Both the position numbers and the translations under genes were made by a program. 64,000 bases of DNA from UBA11524 sp963590165 (GTDB lineage: Bacteria; Bacillota; Clostridia; Christensenellales; Aristaeellaceae), in the NCBI GenBank assembly GCA_963590165.1, contig CAVANO010000045.1, forward strand, positions 124,001-188,000. The letters are read 5' to 3'. Shown here one piece after another: positions 57,622 to 64,000 of the stretch (positions within the stretch are counted from its first letter, which is position 1; every line of letters starts with the position of its first letter). The notes below the pieces were generated by a model that was given only the letters and a program-made list of their open reading frames with translations, made no database searches and was not told the origin of the DNA.

Positions 57622-58179
57622 ATGTTAGCGCATGAAATGACTATTGCAGGACTTAAGCGCGCCCTGCCGATTTGCCGCGTAAACGATGACCTTTATATCG
57701 CCGGTTTCGTGATTTTTGGCGACTGCGAGCTGACCATCGCCTGTGCGACGGAGCTGCTCAAGCGCGTGCCTGAATACGATTACATCATCACGGCGGAGTC
57801 GAAGGGTATTCCGCTGGCATACGAAATGGCTCGTCAGCACGGCGACAAGAAGTGGTTTCTTGCGCGCAAGGGCGTGAAGGTGTATATGCAGAACGTTGTC
57901 GGCGTTGAAGTGAAGTCCATCACGACCGCTGCGACGCAGAAGCTCTACCTTGACGGCGCGGATGCCGAGATGATGAAGGGCAAGCGTATCCTGATCGTTG
58001 ATGACGTGATTTCCACAGGTGAATCGCTCAATGCACTCGAAGCGCTTGTCAATCAGGCAGGCGGTGAAATCGTGGGACGTATGGCGATTCTGGCAGAAGG
58101 CGATGCGCAGGATCGCAAGGATCTCGTTTACCTCGAGAAATTGCCGCTGTTCAATGCCAAGGGCGAAATCATCGGTTAA
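57622..58179 (+). CDS. Purine-type phosphoribosyltransferase
   Basis: Salvages a purine base with PRPP. The 185-residue type I PRTase has the PRPP loop RILIVDDVISTGESLNALEA, an upstream IITAESKGIPLAYEMARQHG (first PRPP loop), WFLARKGVKVYMQNVVG, and a short hood. It looks closest to adenine/xanthine phosphoribosyltransferases; which base it uses cannot be told from motifs. AAAGGGG precedes the ATG. Single-gene unit with its own promoter and terminator. Confidence 0.85.
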   Translation: MLAHEMTIAGLKRALPICRVNDDLYIAGFVIFGDCELTIACATELLKRVPEYDYIITAESKGIPLAYEMARQHGDKKWFLARKGVKVYMQNVVGVEVKSITTAATQKLYLDGADAEMMKGKRILIVDDVISTGESLNALEALVNQAGGEIVGRMAILAEGDAQDRKDLVYLEKLPLFNAKGEIIG

Positions 58180-58198
58180 TTGCATAATAACAAGAAGA

Positions 58199-58232
58199 CC
58201 TCCGACTGCATCAGCAGCCGGAGGCTTTTTAT
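58199..58232. terminator. Terminator between the convergent PRTase and GH13 genes
   Basis: CCTCCG/CGGAGG plus CTGC/GCAG with one mismatch, loop ATCA, then CTTTTTATTT on the plus strand. It overlaps the stop codon of the minus-strand amylase gene. Confidence 0.85.
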
Positions 58233-60001
58233 TTGAGATTTCGGCAGATTCGGATGATTTCCATGCCGGTTGTGTCGGTCGGCTGACCAAGCGCGTCAAG
58301 CCCGTCTTTCATGCTGCGCGTGATGACGAGCGTGTCATCATCGCGGGCTTCGATGTCGCACCAGCCCAGCCGCAACAGTGCTGAATGCTGGCGATGACGC
58401 AGTTTGTTGCTGACATAGGCTGTCAGAGAAAGATCCTCGTGTCCCCACGGGAAGGCACGGCGATTCCATGGATCATGGCAGCCGGTCAGACCAGCCTCGT
58501 CGCCGTAGTAGATGGTGACGCAGCCGGGCAGTGCGCACAGCAGGTCGATGCAGAGCTTATAGCGCTTGACTGCCGTCTCGTATTCCTCGACGCTCAGGCG
58601 AACATGCTGCTGATCTGCCTTGCTCAGCTCCTGACATTCACGTCCGGCGAGGATGTTCAGCACGCGGCAACGGTCGTGACTGCCGATGAGGTTCATCAGC
58701 GCATAGCGGAATTGTGCCGGATAGACCTCCTGCTGATGGCGGATGAGGCGCACGAAGTCAGATGCCGATTCCTTGCCCATCACGAAGTCCAGAATTGCCT
58801 GACGGACAGGGTAGTTCATGACGCTGTCGAGCGTGTCGCCTGTGCAGTAGCAGCGCATCTGCCCGTAGGAAATCTTGTTGCTTGCGTCCTCCCATACTTC
58901 GCCCAGAACAACAGCTTCAGGATCGGCGTTTTTCGCGGCGGTGCGCAGCTTGCGCAGAAAGTCCATCGGAAGTTCATCTGCAACATCGAGCCGCCATCCG
59001 CAACTGCCTGCCTCAATCCAGCGCGGCACAATGCCCTCATGCGGCTGGAACATGAACTTCTGGTAGTCGGGATTATCCTTGCGCAGTTCCGGCAGAGACA
59101 GAATACCCCACCAGGCCTTGTAGTCATCCGGATAGTGGTTGAAGGTGTACCAGTCGTAGTAGGCGGAGGATTGCCCCTGATATGCGCCGAGCGTCTCGTA
59201 GTGCCCGAAGTGGTTGAAATATACGCTATCCTCACCCGTGTGGGAGAATACGCCGTCGAGCATGACGCGCATGCCCTGCTCCTTTGCCGCATTGCAAAGC
59301 GCGGTGAATTCCTCGTTTGTGCCGCATAGCGGATCAATCTGCGTGTAATCGCCGGTATCGTAGCGGTGGTTGGAGCGCGCACGAAAGACGGGATTCAGGT
59401 AGATGATATCAATGCCGAGGCTCTTCAAATAGGGGAGTTTCTCCTGGATGCCGCTTAATGTGCCGCCGTAGAAATCAAGCTCCTGATATTTGCCGCCGCG
59501 CAGGTCGCCGACGCTGAGCAACTCCTCGTCCCAATCCTTGTGAAGATAGCGATCCTGCCGCGAATCAACGGACTGCGTCGGTGCACGGCGGAAACGATCG
59601 GGGAAAATCTGATAGATGTTTGCACCATGGAATGCTTCGGGCGTCTTGTAAGCCGGGTCGTATACCGTAATCTGGAACGATTCCGGCTCGCCGTGCTCGC
59701 AACATAGCCCGACGCCGCCGAGTTTGTCCGGCTGATTGCCATACCGCAGCGTCCGACCGTCCTTGCGGTAGATAATGAAGTAATACCAGAACAGACCGGG
59801 TTCTTTCGGCAGCGGAATGGCAATTTCCCAGACATGCTCTGCTGTCGGCAGCATGGCATAGCAAAGTTCTTCCGTCATCCACGTGCGGAGAACAACGCTT
59901 GTCGCTTCGTCACAGTGGATGCGAATGAGAACGTTGCTGCCGGCAGGTGCCGGACCGGATGGATCGCGGTAAAACGCATCGTGCGAATTGTGCAGGATCA
60001 T
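58229..60001 (-). CDS. GH13 alpha-amylase family enzyme (neopullulanase-like)
   Basis: Hydrolyses alpha-glucans or maltodextrins. The 590-residue protein has an N-terminal CBM34-like beta domain (to about residue 130), then the TIM barrel: GANIYQIFPDRFRRAP, IDIIYLNPVFRARSNHRYDT, VMLDGVFSHTGEDS, the nucleophile Asp in CGWRLDVADELP, the acid Glu in AVVLGEVWEDASN and NLIGSHDRCR. The layout fits neopullulanase/cyclomaltodextrinase. No signal peptide, so it acts inside the cell, probably on oligosaccharides from glycogen. The ATG at 60001 follows GGGTGG; the frame is open further upstream through the terminator stem and is not credible there. glgP lies upstream. Confidence 0.88.
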   Translation of the reverse strand: MILHNSHDAFYRDPSGPAPAGSNVLIRIHCDEATSVVLRTWMTEELCYAMLPTAEHVWEIAIPLPKEPGLFWYYFIIYRKDGRTLRYGNQPDKLGGVGLCCEHGEPESFQITVYDPAYKTPEAFHGANIYQIFPDRFRRAPTQSVDSRQDRYLHKDWDEELLSVGDLRGGKYQELDFYGGTLSGIQEKLPYLKSLGIDIIYLNPVFRARSNHRYDTGDYTQIDPLCGTNEEFTALCNAAKEQGMRVMLDGVFSHTGEDSVYFNHFGHYETLGAYQGQSSAYYDWYTFNHYPDDYKAWWGILSLPELRKDNPDYQKFMFQPHEGIVPRWIEAGSCGWRLDVADELPMDFLRKLRTAAKNADPEAVVLGEVWEDASNKISYGQMRCYCTGDTLDSVMNYPVRQAILDFVMGKESASDFVRLIRHQQEVYPAQFRYALMNLIGSHDRCRVLNILAGRECQELSKADQQHVRLSVEEYETAVKRYKLCIDLLCALPGCVTIYYGDEAGLTGCHDPWNRRAFPWGHEDLSLTAYVSNKLRHRQHSALLRLGWCDIEARDDDTLVITRSMKDGLDALGQPTDTTGMEIIRICRNLK

Positions 60002-60052
60002 GGTGTCAACCACCCATTCATCAAAAATACGGGCAAAAAATAGATAAGTACG

Positions 60053-60084
60053 GCAAAAAGTCCGAATTTCTCCGGACTTTTTGC
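60053..60084. terminator. Terminator between glgP and the GH13 gene
   Basis: Twelve-base-pair palindromic stem GCAAAAAGTCCG/CGGACTTTTTGC, with T-rich arms working in either direction; it lies just past the glgP stop. Confidence 0.8.
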
Positions 60085-60098
60085 TGTTCATTCGTAAA

Positions 60099-62558
60099 TT
60101 AGCGCTTTCCCTTCAGCGGATCGAGGTGCCAAATGCGGTCGTTGTATTCGCGAATGGTGCGGTCGGAGGAGAAGACGCCGGACATCGCGGTGTTGATGAC
60201 CGCCATGCGGTTCCACTTGTCCTTGTCGGCGTAATCCGTGTTGATGCGGCGCTGTGCCATGGAGTAGGAACCGAAGTCCTTGAGGACGAAGTACGGGTCT
60301 GCCATGTTGCCCCAGTCGCCGATGAGCAGGCTGTGATAGAGATCCTGCAGCGCGCCGGGTGCATCAGGCAGCACGGTGCCGTCGATCATCTGCGTCATGG
60401 CAAGGCGCAGCTCCTGGTTCGTCTCGAAAATCGTCATCGGGTTGTAGTTCCGTTCGCGGTACATGTCCAGCACCGTATCGGAGCGCATGCCGAAGATGTA
60501 GATGTTGTCCATGCCGACCTGCTCGGAAATTTCGACATTCGCGCCGTCCATCGTGCCGATGGTGACGGCACCGTTCATCATGTACTTCATGTTGCCGGTG
60601 CCGCTGGCTTCCTTCGAGGCGGTGGACAGCTGCTCAGAAACTTCTGTCGCGGGAATCAGCACCTGAGCGCTGGATACATCGTAGTTCTCCAGGAAAACAA
60701 CCTGCAGCATCTTGCTGGCACGCGGATGCTTGGCGATCAGCGCAGAAATGCCGTTGATGAAGCGGATGATCTGCTTGGCGCGGTTGTAGCCGGGAGCTGC
60801 CTTCGAGCCGAAAATGAACACGCGCGGCTGCATGGTGAAGTTCGGGTCATTGACAATGCGGTTGTAGAGCACCAGCACATGCAGGGCGTTCAGCATTTGA
60901 CGCTTGTACTCGTGCAGACGCTTGGACTGCGCATCGAACATGAAGTCCGGGTCGACAATCACATTCTGCCGATCCTTGAGGAAAGCAGCGAGGCGTTCCT
61001 TGTTATGATGCTTGATGGCGGCGAACTTCTCGCGGAAGGCAGCGTCATCGGCATAGGGCGCCAGCTCGCGCAGCAACTCAGGCTCTTTAATCCATTTTGT
61101 GCCGATCGTGTCGCAAATCAGGCTCGTCAGTTCGGGATTGCAGGCCATGAGCCAGCGGCGGTGTGTGATGCCGTTCGTGATGGCGCTGAACTTCTCCGGC
61201 ATGACCAGATAGAAGTCATGGAACGTTTCAGCCTTGAGGATATCGCCGTGCAGCTGGCTGACGCCGTTGGTAGAGAACGTCATCGCGACGCACAGGTTCG
61301 CCATATGGATGTAGCCGTATGCGATGATGGCCATGTGACCAACGCGTTCTGCCTGACCGGGGAAGAAATTCCACAGGCGTGCACAGAGGCGCTTGTTCAT
61401 TTCGACCAGAATCTGGTAGATACGCGGCAGCAGCGTTTTGACCATTTCCTCCGGCCATTTTTCAAGCGCTTCCGCCATGATGGTGTGGTTGGTGTACGCC
61501 ATCGTCCGGCTGACAATCTGCTGCGCTTCGTCCCAGCCGAGACCTTCTTCGTCCATCAGCAGGCGCATCAGTTCCGGAATCGCCAGACCGGGATGCGTGT
61601 CGTTGATATGGATGACGACCTTCTCCGGCAGCTTGCTCCAGTTCGTGCCGTTGAGCTTCTTGAAGTCCTTCAGGATATACTGAAGCGTGGCGGAGGTGAA
61701 GAAGTACTGCTGCTTCAAGCGGAGCAACTTGCCTTCGTAGTGGTTATCTTCAGGGTAGAGGATGTTCGAGATGGCTTCGGCCAGCTCCTTCTCCTCGGTT
61801 GCCTGTACGTAGTGGCCGTGGTTGAAGTCACTCAGGTCGATGCGCTTCGGCGCACGGGCACTCCACAGGCGCAGGCTGTTGACGGTCGAGGTGTCGTAGC
61901 CGACAAGCGGCATATCATACGGAACGGCTTCGACCGTGTTGTAGCCGACATGACGGAAGGTTGTGCGGCCGTTTTCGTTCGCCATCTCGACGGAGCCGTT
62001 GAAATGCACCTCGCAGGCATCCTCCATGACGGGCATTTCCCACACGTTGCCGTTGCCGAGCCAGTAGTCCGGCAGTTCAACCTGCTGTCCATCGACAATT
62101 TTCTGACGGAACAGACCGTATTCATAGCGGATGGAGCAGCCCATGCTCGGCAGGTCAAGCGATGCCAGCGAGTCCATAAAGCACGCAGCCAGTCTGCCGA
62201 GACCGCCGTTGCCCAGCGCGGGTTCAGGCTCCTCGCGGAGCACCTTGTCCACATCGATCTGCAGTTCATCGAGTGCCTGCTTATAGGCATCGAGCGACAC
62301 GAGGTTCAGAATGTTGGTATACAGGCTTCTGCCCATCAGGAATTCAACGGAAAGATAGAATAGGCGTTTGCTGTTGTTTGTCTTGCGCTCTTCACGGGAA
62401 ACCATCCATTTTTGCATGATCTGGTCGCGGACAGTCGATGCAAGGGCACGATAAATCTGCCCATTGGAAGCTTCTTCGATCGTCCGTCCGTTATAGCGCT
62501 GCAGCTTGCCGATAATGGAAGCTTTAATCGAGTCTTTATCAAAGGATGTCGTAGGCAT
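60099..62558 (-). CDS. glgP: Glycogen/maltodextrin phosphorylase
   Basis: Pyridoxal-phosphate enzyme that releases glucose 1-phosphate from alpha-1,4-glucan. The 819-residue GT35 protein has LSVEFLMGRSLYTNILNL, ALGNGGLGRLAACFMDSLAS, HINDTHPGLAIPELMRLLMD and the PLP-lysine segment KEASGTGNMKYMMNGAVTIG followed by TMDGANVEI. The ATG at 62558 has GAGGAGG 6 nt upstream; the frame stays open to 62648 but that stretch holds the promoter. Together with the GH13 gene downstream it makes a glycogen-breakdown pair; no glgC, glgA or glgB is in the window. Confidence 0.97.
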   Translation of the reverse strand: MPTTSFDKDSIKASIIGKLQRYNGRTIEEASNGQIYRALASTVRDQIMQKWMVSREERKTNNSKRLFYLSVEFLMGRSLYTNILNLVSLDAYKQALDELQIDVDKVLREEPEPALGNGGLGRLAACFMDSLASLDLPSMGCSIRYEYGLFRQKIVDGQQVELPDYWLGNGNVWEMPVMEDACEVHFNGSVEMANENGRTTFRHVGYNTVEAVPYDMPLVGYDTSTVNSLRLWSARAPKRIDLSDFNHGHYVQATEEKELAEAISNILYPEDNHYEGKLLRLKQQYFFTSATLQYILKDFKKLNGTNWSKLPEKVVIHINDTHPGLAIPELMRLLMDEEGLGWDEAQQIVSRTMAYTNHTIMAEALEKWPEEMVKTLLPRIYQILVEMNKRLCARLWNFFPGQAERVGHMAIIAYGYIHMANLCVAMTFSTNGVSQLHGDILKAETFHDFYLVMPEKFSAITNGITHRRWLMACNPELTSLICDTIGTKWIKEPELLRELAPYADDAAFREKFAAIKHHNKERLAAFLKDRQNVIVDPDFMFDAQSKRLHEYKRQMLNALHVLVLYNRIVNDPNFTMQPRVFIFGSKAAPGYNRAKQIIRFINGISALIAKHPRASKMLQVVFLENYDVSSAQVLIPATEVSEQLSTASKEASGTGNMKYMMNGAVTIGTMDGANVEISEQVGMDNIYIFGMRSDTVLDMYRERNYNPMTIFETNQELRLAMTQMIDGTVLPDAPGALQDLYHSLLIGDWGNMADPYFVLKDFGSYSMAQRRINTDYADKDKWNRMAVINTAMSGVFSSDRTIREYNDRIWHLDPLKGKR

Positions 62559-62643
62559 GGAAATCCTCCTCACTTTTGAAAGGGGTTTAACGGCAAATGC
62601 CTGCATCAGCGATCGGAAAAAGCAGTTTGCCACCCGAGGAACA

Positions 62644-62672
62644 ATCATACCACATTATCAAAAAAAAGACAA
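62644..62672 (-). promoter_or_regulatory. Sigma-A type promoter of glgP
   Basis: Minus-strand TTGTCT (62667-62672), 17-nt T-rich spacer, TATGAT (62644-62649). Confidence 0.65.
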
Positions 62673-62764
62673 GGGCAGGGATGCTGACGAAAATCCGAAA
62701 AAACTGCGAAATGTGCACAAAAACAAGGGAAAAGCAGCAACCCGCGGAAAATCCGACGAATTGC

Positions 62765-62793
62765 TTGCAATTGCGGGTTGCGTGGCTTATAAT
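62765..62793 (+). promoter_or_regulatory. Sigma-A type promoter of the CapD-like gene
   Basis: TTGCAA (62765-62770), 17-nt spacer, TATAAT (62788-62793). Confidence 0.82.
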
Positions 62794-62827
62794 GAGAACG
62801 TTATTTCAATGAAGAAGGAGCTTCTGC

Positions 62828-64000
62828 GTGAAACGAAACCATTTATTTGCGCAGCAGGGCGTACGCACGGCGCTGCTGATGCTGCTCGATGCGCTGCTGC
62901 TTTCGGCATCTCTGCTGATGGGGCTTCAAATTTACTATGATATGCATGCGCCTGCCGCCCATTTGACGCACGTATGGCGGAGCCTGCTGCTGCTTCTGCC
63001 ATCGACGATTGCGCTCCTGTACGGGATGGGCTTCTACAAGAGCATCCTCAAGTATGCGGGCGTTGATTTGCTCGTGCAACTGGGACTGGGGACGCTCGGC
63101 GGCACGGGCGTGACATATCTGGTGTCGTTACTGTGCTATTCGTTTATCCACGAACAGAACTTGTTCCTGATGCCGCGTCCGGTGTATCTGGTGCAATGGC
63201 TGCTGGCGATGGTGATGATTGCAGCAGCGCGTTTTGTACTGAAGGTTGCCGGCGGCGAGGGCATCGGGCGCTTCCTCGGCAGGCAGAACAAGAAGACACG
63301 CCGCGTGATGGTTGTCGGCGGCGGCTGGGGTGGTGCACAGGTTATCCGCGATATGCTGGCAGGGCGCTTCGGCGACTGTGTGCCGGTGATTGCGGTGGAT
63401 GATGATGAATCGCGGCGGAATACGAAAATCGGGCGCGTGCCGATTGTAATGGACACAACGCGTGTGGGCGAATACGTCAGGCAGTATGCCATCGATGATA
63501 TCATCATTGCAATTGCAACGCCGAAGTCAGATCTGACGGGGCTGCTGCATGACTGCATGGATACCGGTTGCCGCGTGAAGCGCTACACGGTCATGCAGGA
63601 GATGGACGGCGGTCAGGGACAGATGCGCGATGTGAACATTGCCGACCTGCTCGGACGCGATGAGAAGCATCTGGATATGTCCGGCGTGGAAAAGGTGATT
63701 GCAGGGCGCTGTGTGCTGGTGACGGGCGGCGGCGGTTCTATCGGATCGGAAATGTGCCGGCAGATGATGCGCTTTGTGCCGTCGAAGCTCGTGCTGTATG
63801 ATATCAGCGAAAACTACATGTACGACCTGCTTTCGGAGCTGAAGAATCAGTACGGCGAAATCGTCAAGAACACTGTGGCGCTGCGTGTCGGTTCGATTCG
63901 CGATAAGGAAACGCTTGATCAGGTGTTCGATGAGTTCCATCCGGAAATTGTGATTCATGCCGCGGCGCACAAGCATGTACCGCTGATGGAGGACAGCCCT
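62828..64000 (+). CDS. CapD/FlaA1-like nucleotide-sugar 4,6-dehydratase, cut by window edge
   Basis: Membrane-anchored UDP-sugar dehydratase of the PglF/CapD type, used for surface polysaccharide or protein glycosylation. The 391 residues present begin at a GTG (62828) 7 nt after AAGGAG, with four membrane segments in the first 130 or so residues, a first Rossmann-like domain (RRVMVVGGGWGGAQVIRDML), then the catalytic SDR domain with CVLVTGGGGSIGSEMCRQMM and VIHAAAHKHVPLMEDSP. The catalytic domain continues beyond position 64000; about 600 residues are expected. The NAD loop has TGGGGS where TGAGGS is usual. No partner glycosyltransferase is visible before the edge. Confidence 0.92.
   Translation, partial: MKRNHLFAQQGVRTALLMLLDALLLSASLLMGLQIYYDMHAPAAHLTHVWRSLLLLLPSTIALLYGMGFYKSILKYAGVDLLVQLGLGTLGGTGVTYLVSLLCYSFIHEQNLFLMPRPVYLVQWLLAMVMIAAARFVLKVAGGEGIGRFLGRQNKKTRRVMVVGGGWGGAQVIRDMLAGRFGDCVPVIAVDDDESRRNTKIGRVPIVMDTTRVGEYVRQYAIDDIIIAIATPKSDLTGLLHDCMDTGCRVKRYTVMQEMDGGQGQMRDVNIADLLGRDEKHLDMSGVEKVIAGRCVLVTGGGGSIGSEMCRQMMRFVPSKLVLYDISENYMYDLLSELKNQYGEIVKNTVALRVGSIRDKETLDQVFDEFHPEIVIHAAAHKHVPLMEDSP

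Noticed and set aside
60081..62363. A 760-codon open frame on the plus strand opposite glgP
   Set aside because: No recognisable domain and no start signals; the minus strand encodes full-length phosphorylase.
1..64000. Mobile elements, CRISPR arrays, tRNA or rRNA genes
   Set aside because: No transposase or integrase motif, no terminal inverted repeats, no regularly spaced repeats, and no tRNA-like fold other than tmRNA were seen on either strand.

Overview
The window is one contiguous stretch of a Bacillota (Firmicutes) chromosome, most likely from the class Clostridia. The pointers are a CIRCE-regulated groESL operon, strong GGAGG ribosome sites with GTG and TTG starts, a T-box upstream of valS, an FMN riboswitch upstream of ribU, an IspH-S1 fusion gene, HutP and AbrB family regulators, and a MurE carrying the DNPR motif of meso-diaminopimelate cell walls. 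PduL with AckA and an Fe-S class I fumarase suggest anaerobic fermentation. A gut clostridium near Christensenellales is my guess only. Coding is dense and GC-leaning, and I see no insertion sequence, prophage, CRISPR array, tRNA or rRNA.

Layout. 1-1271: groEL (cut by the window edge) and groES on the minus strand with promoter and CIRCE. 1.3-5.8 kb: mutY, an acyl-ACP thioesterase and an AbrB-like regulator, then hutP-like, cmk and plsC. 5.9-10.3 kb: ispH-S1 fusion, thiN, purC, an ADP-ribosylglycohydrolase. 10.3-11.3 kb: tmRNA and smpB on the minus strand. 11.3-18.6 kb: proA, a HAD phosphatase, an RluB-type pseudouridine synthase, an MnmM-type methylase, a single-pass membrane protein and a large secreted M16C peptidase. 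18.6-21.0 kb: two minus-strand RNA-modification genes (THUMP methyltransferase, TmcAL). 21.1-26.6 kb: pduL and ackA separated by three secreted or membrane genes, then yceD-rpmF. 26.6-34.4 kb: T-box, small membrane protein, valS, folC, rsmH, rsmI, fumarase alpha and beta. 34.4-39.7 kb: mtnN, lon, engB, a zinc-ribbon protein, a metallophosphoesterase. 40.0-49.3 kb: a reduced division and cell-wall cluster mraZ-ftsL-murE-mraY-murD-divIB-ftsA-ftsZ. 49.3-53.9 kb: a secreted protein with an internal duplication, an extracellular solute-binding protein, galK. 53.9-58.2 kb: FMN riboswitch-ribU, tsaE-tsaB-rimI, a 2-hydroxyacid dehydrogenase, a purine-type phosphoribosyltransferase. 58.2-62.6 kb: a GH13 amylase and glgP on the minus strand. 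62.8 kb to the end: a CapD-like nucleotide-sugar dehydratase cut by the window edge.

The gene set is mostly housekeeping: RNA modification and ribosome function (rsmH/rsmI on the same nucleotide, tsaB/tsaE, tmcAL, mnmM, rlmL-like, rluB-like, tmRNA/smpB), envelope building and division, fermentation to acetate, and glycogen breakdown. Seventeen promoters that I mark with both boxes have a 17-nt spacer, and about half use a TTGC-type -35 box. I see no clear new defence or mobile system. The most interesting points are an in-frame internal start inside the ispH-S1 gene, a reduced division cluster, a secreted protein built from two copies of one domain, a secreted module inserted between pduL and ackA, a promoter embedded in a perfect inverted repeat ahead of the FMN riboswitch, and an orphan HutP.
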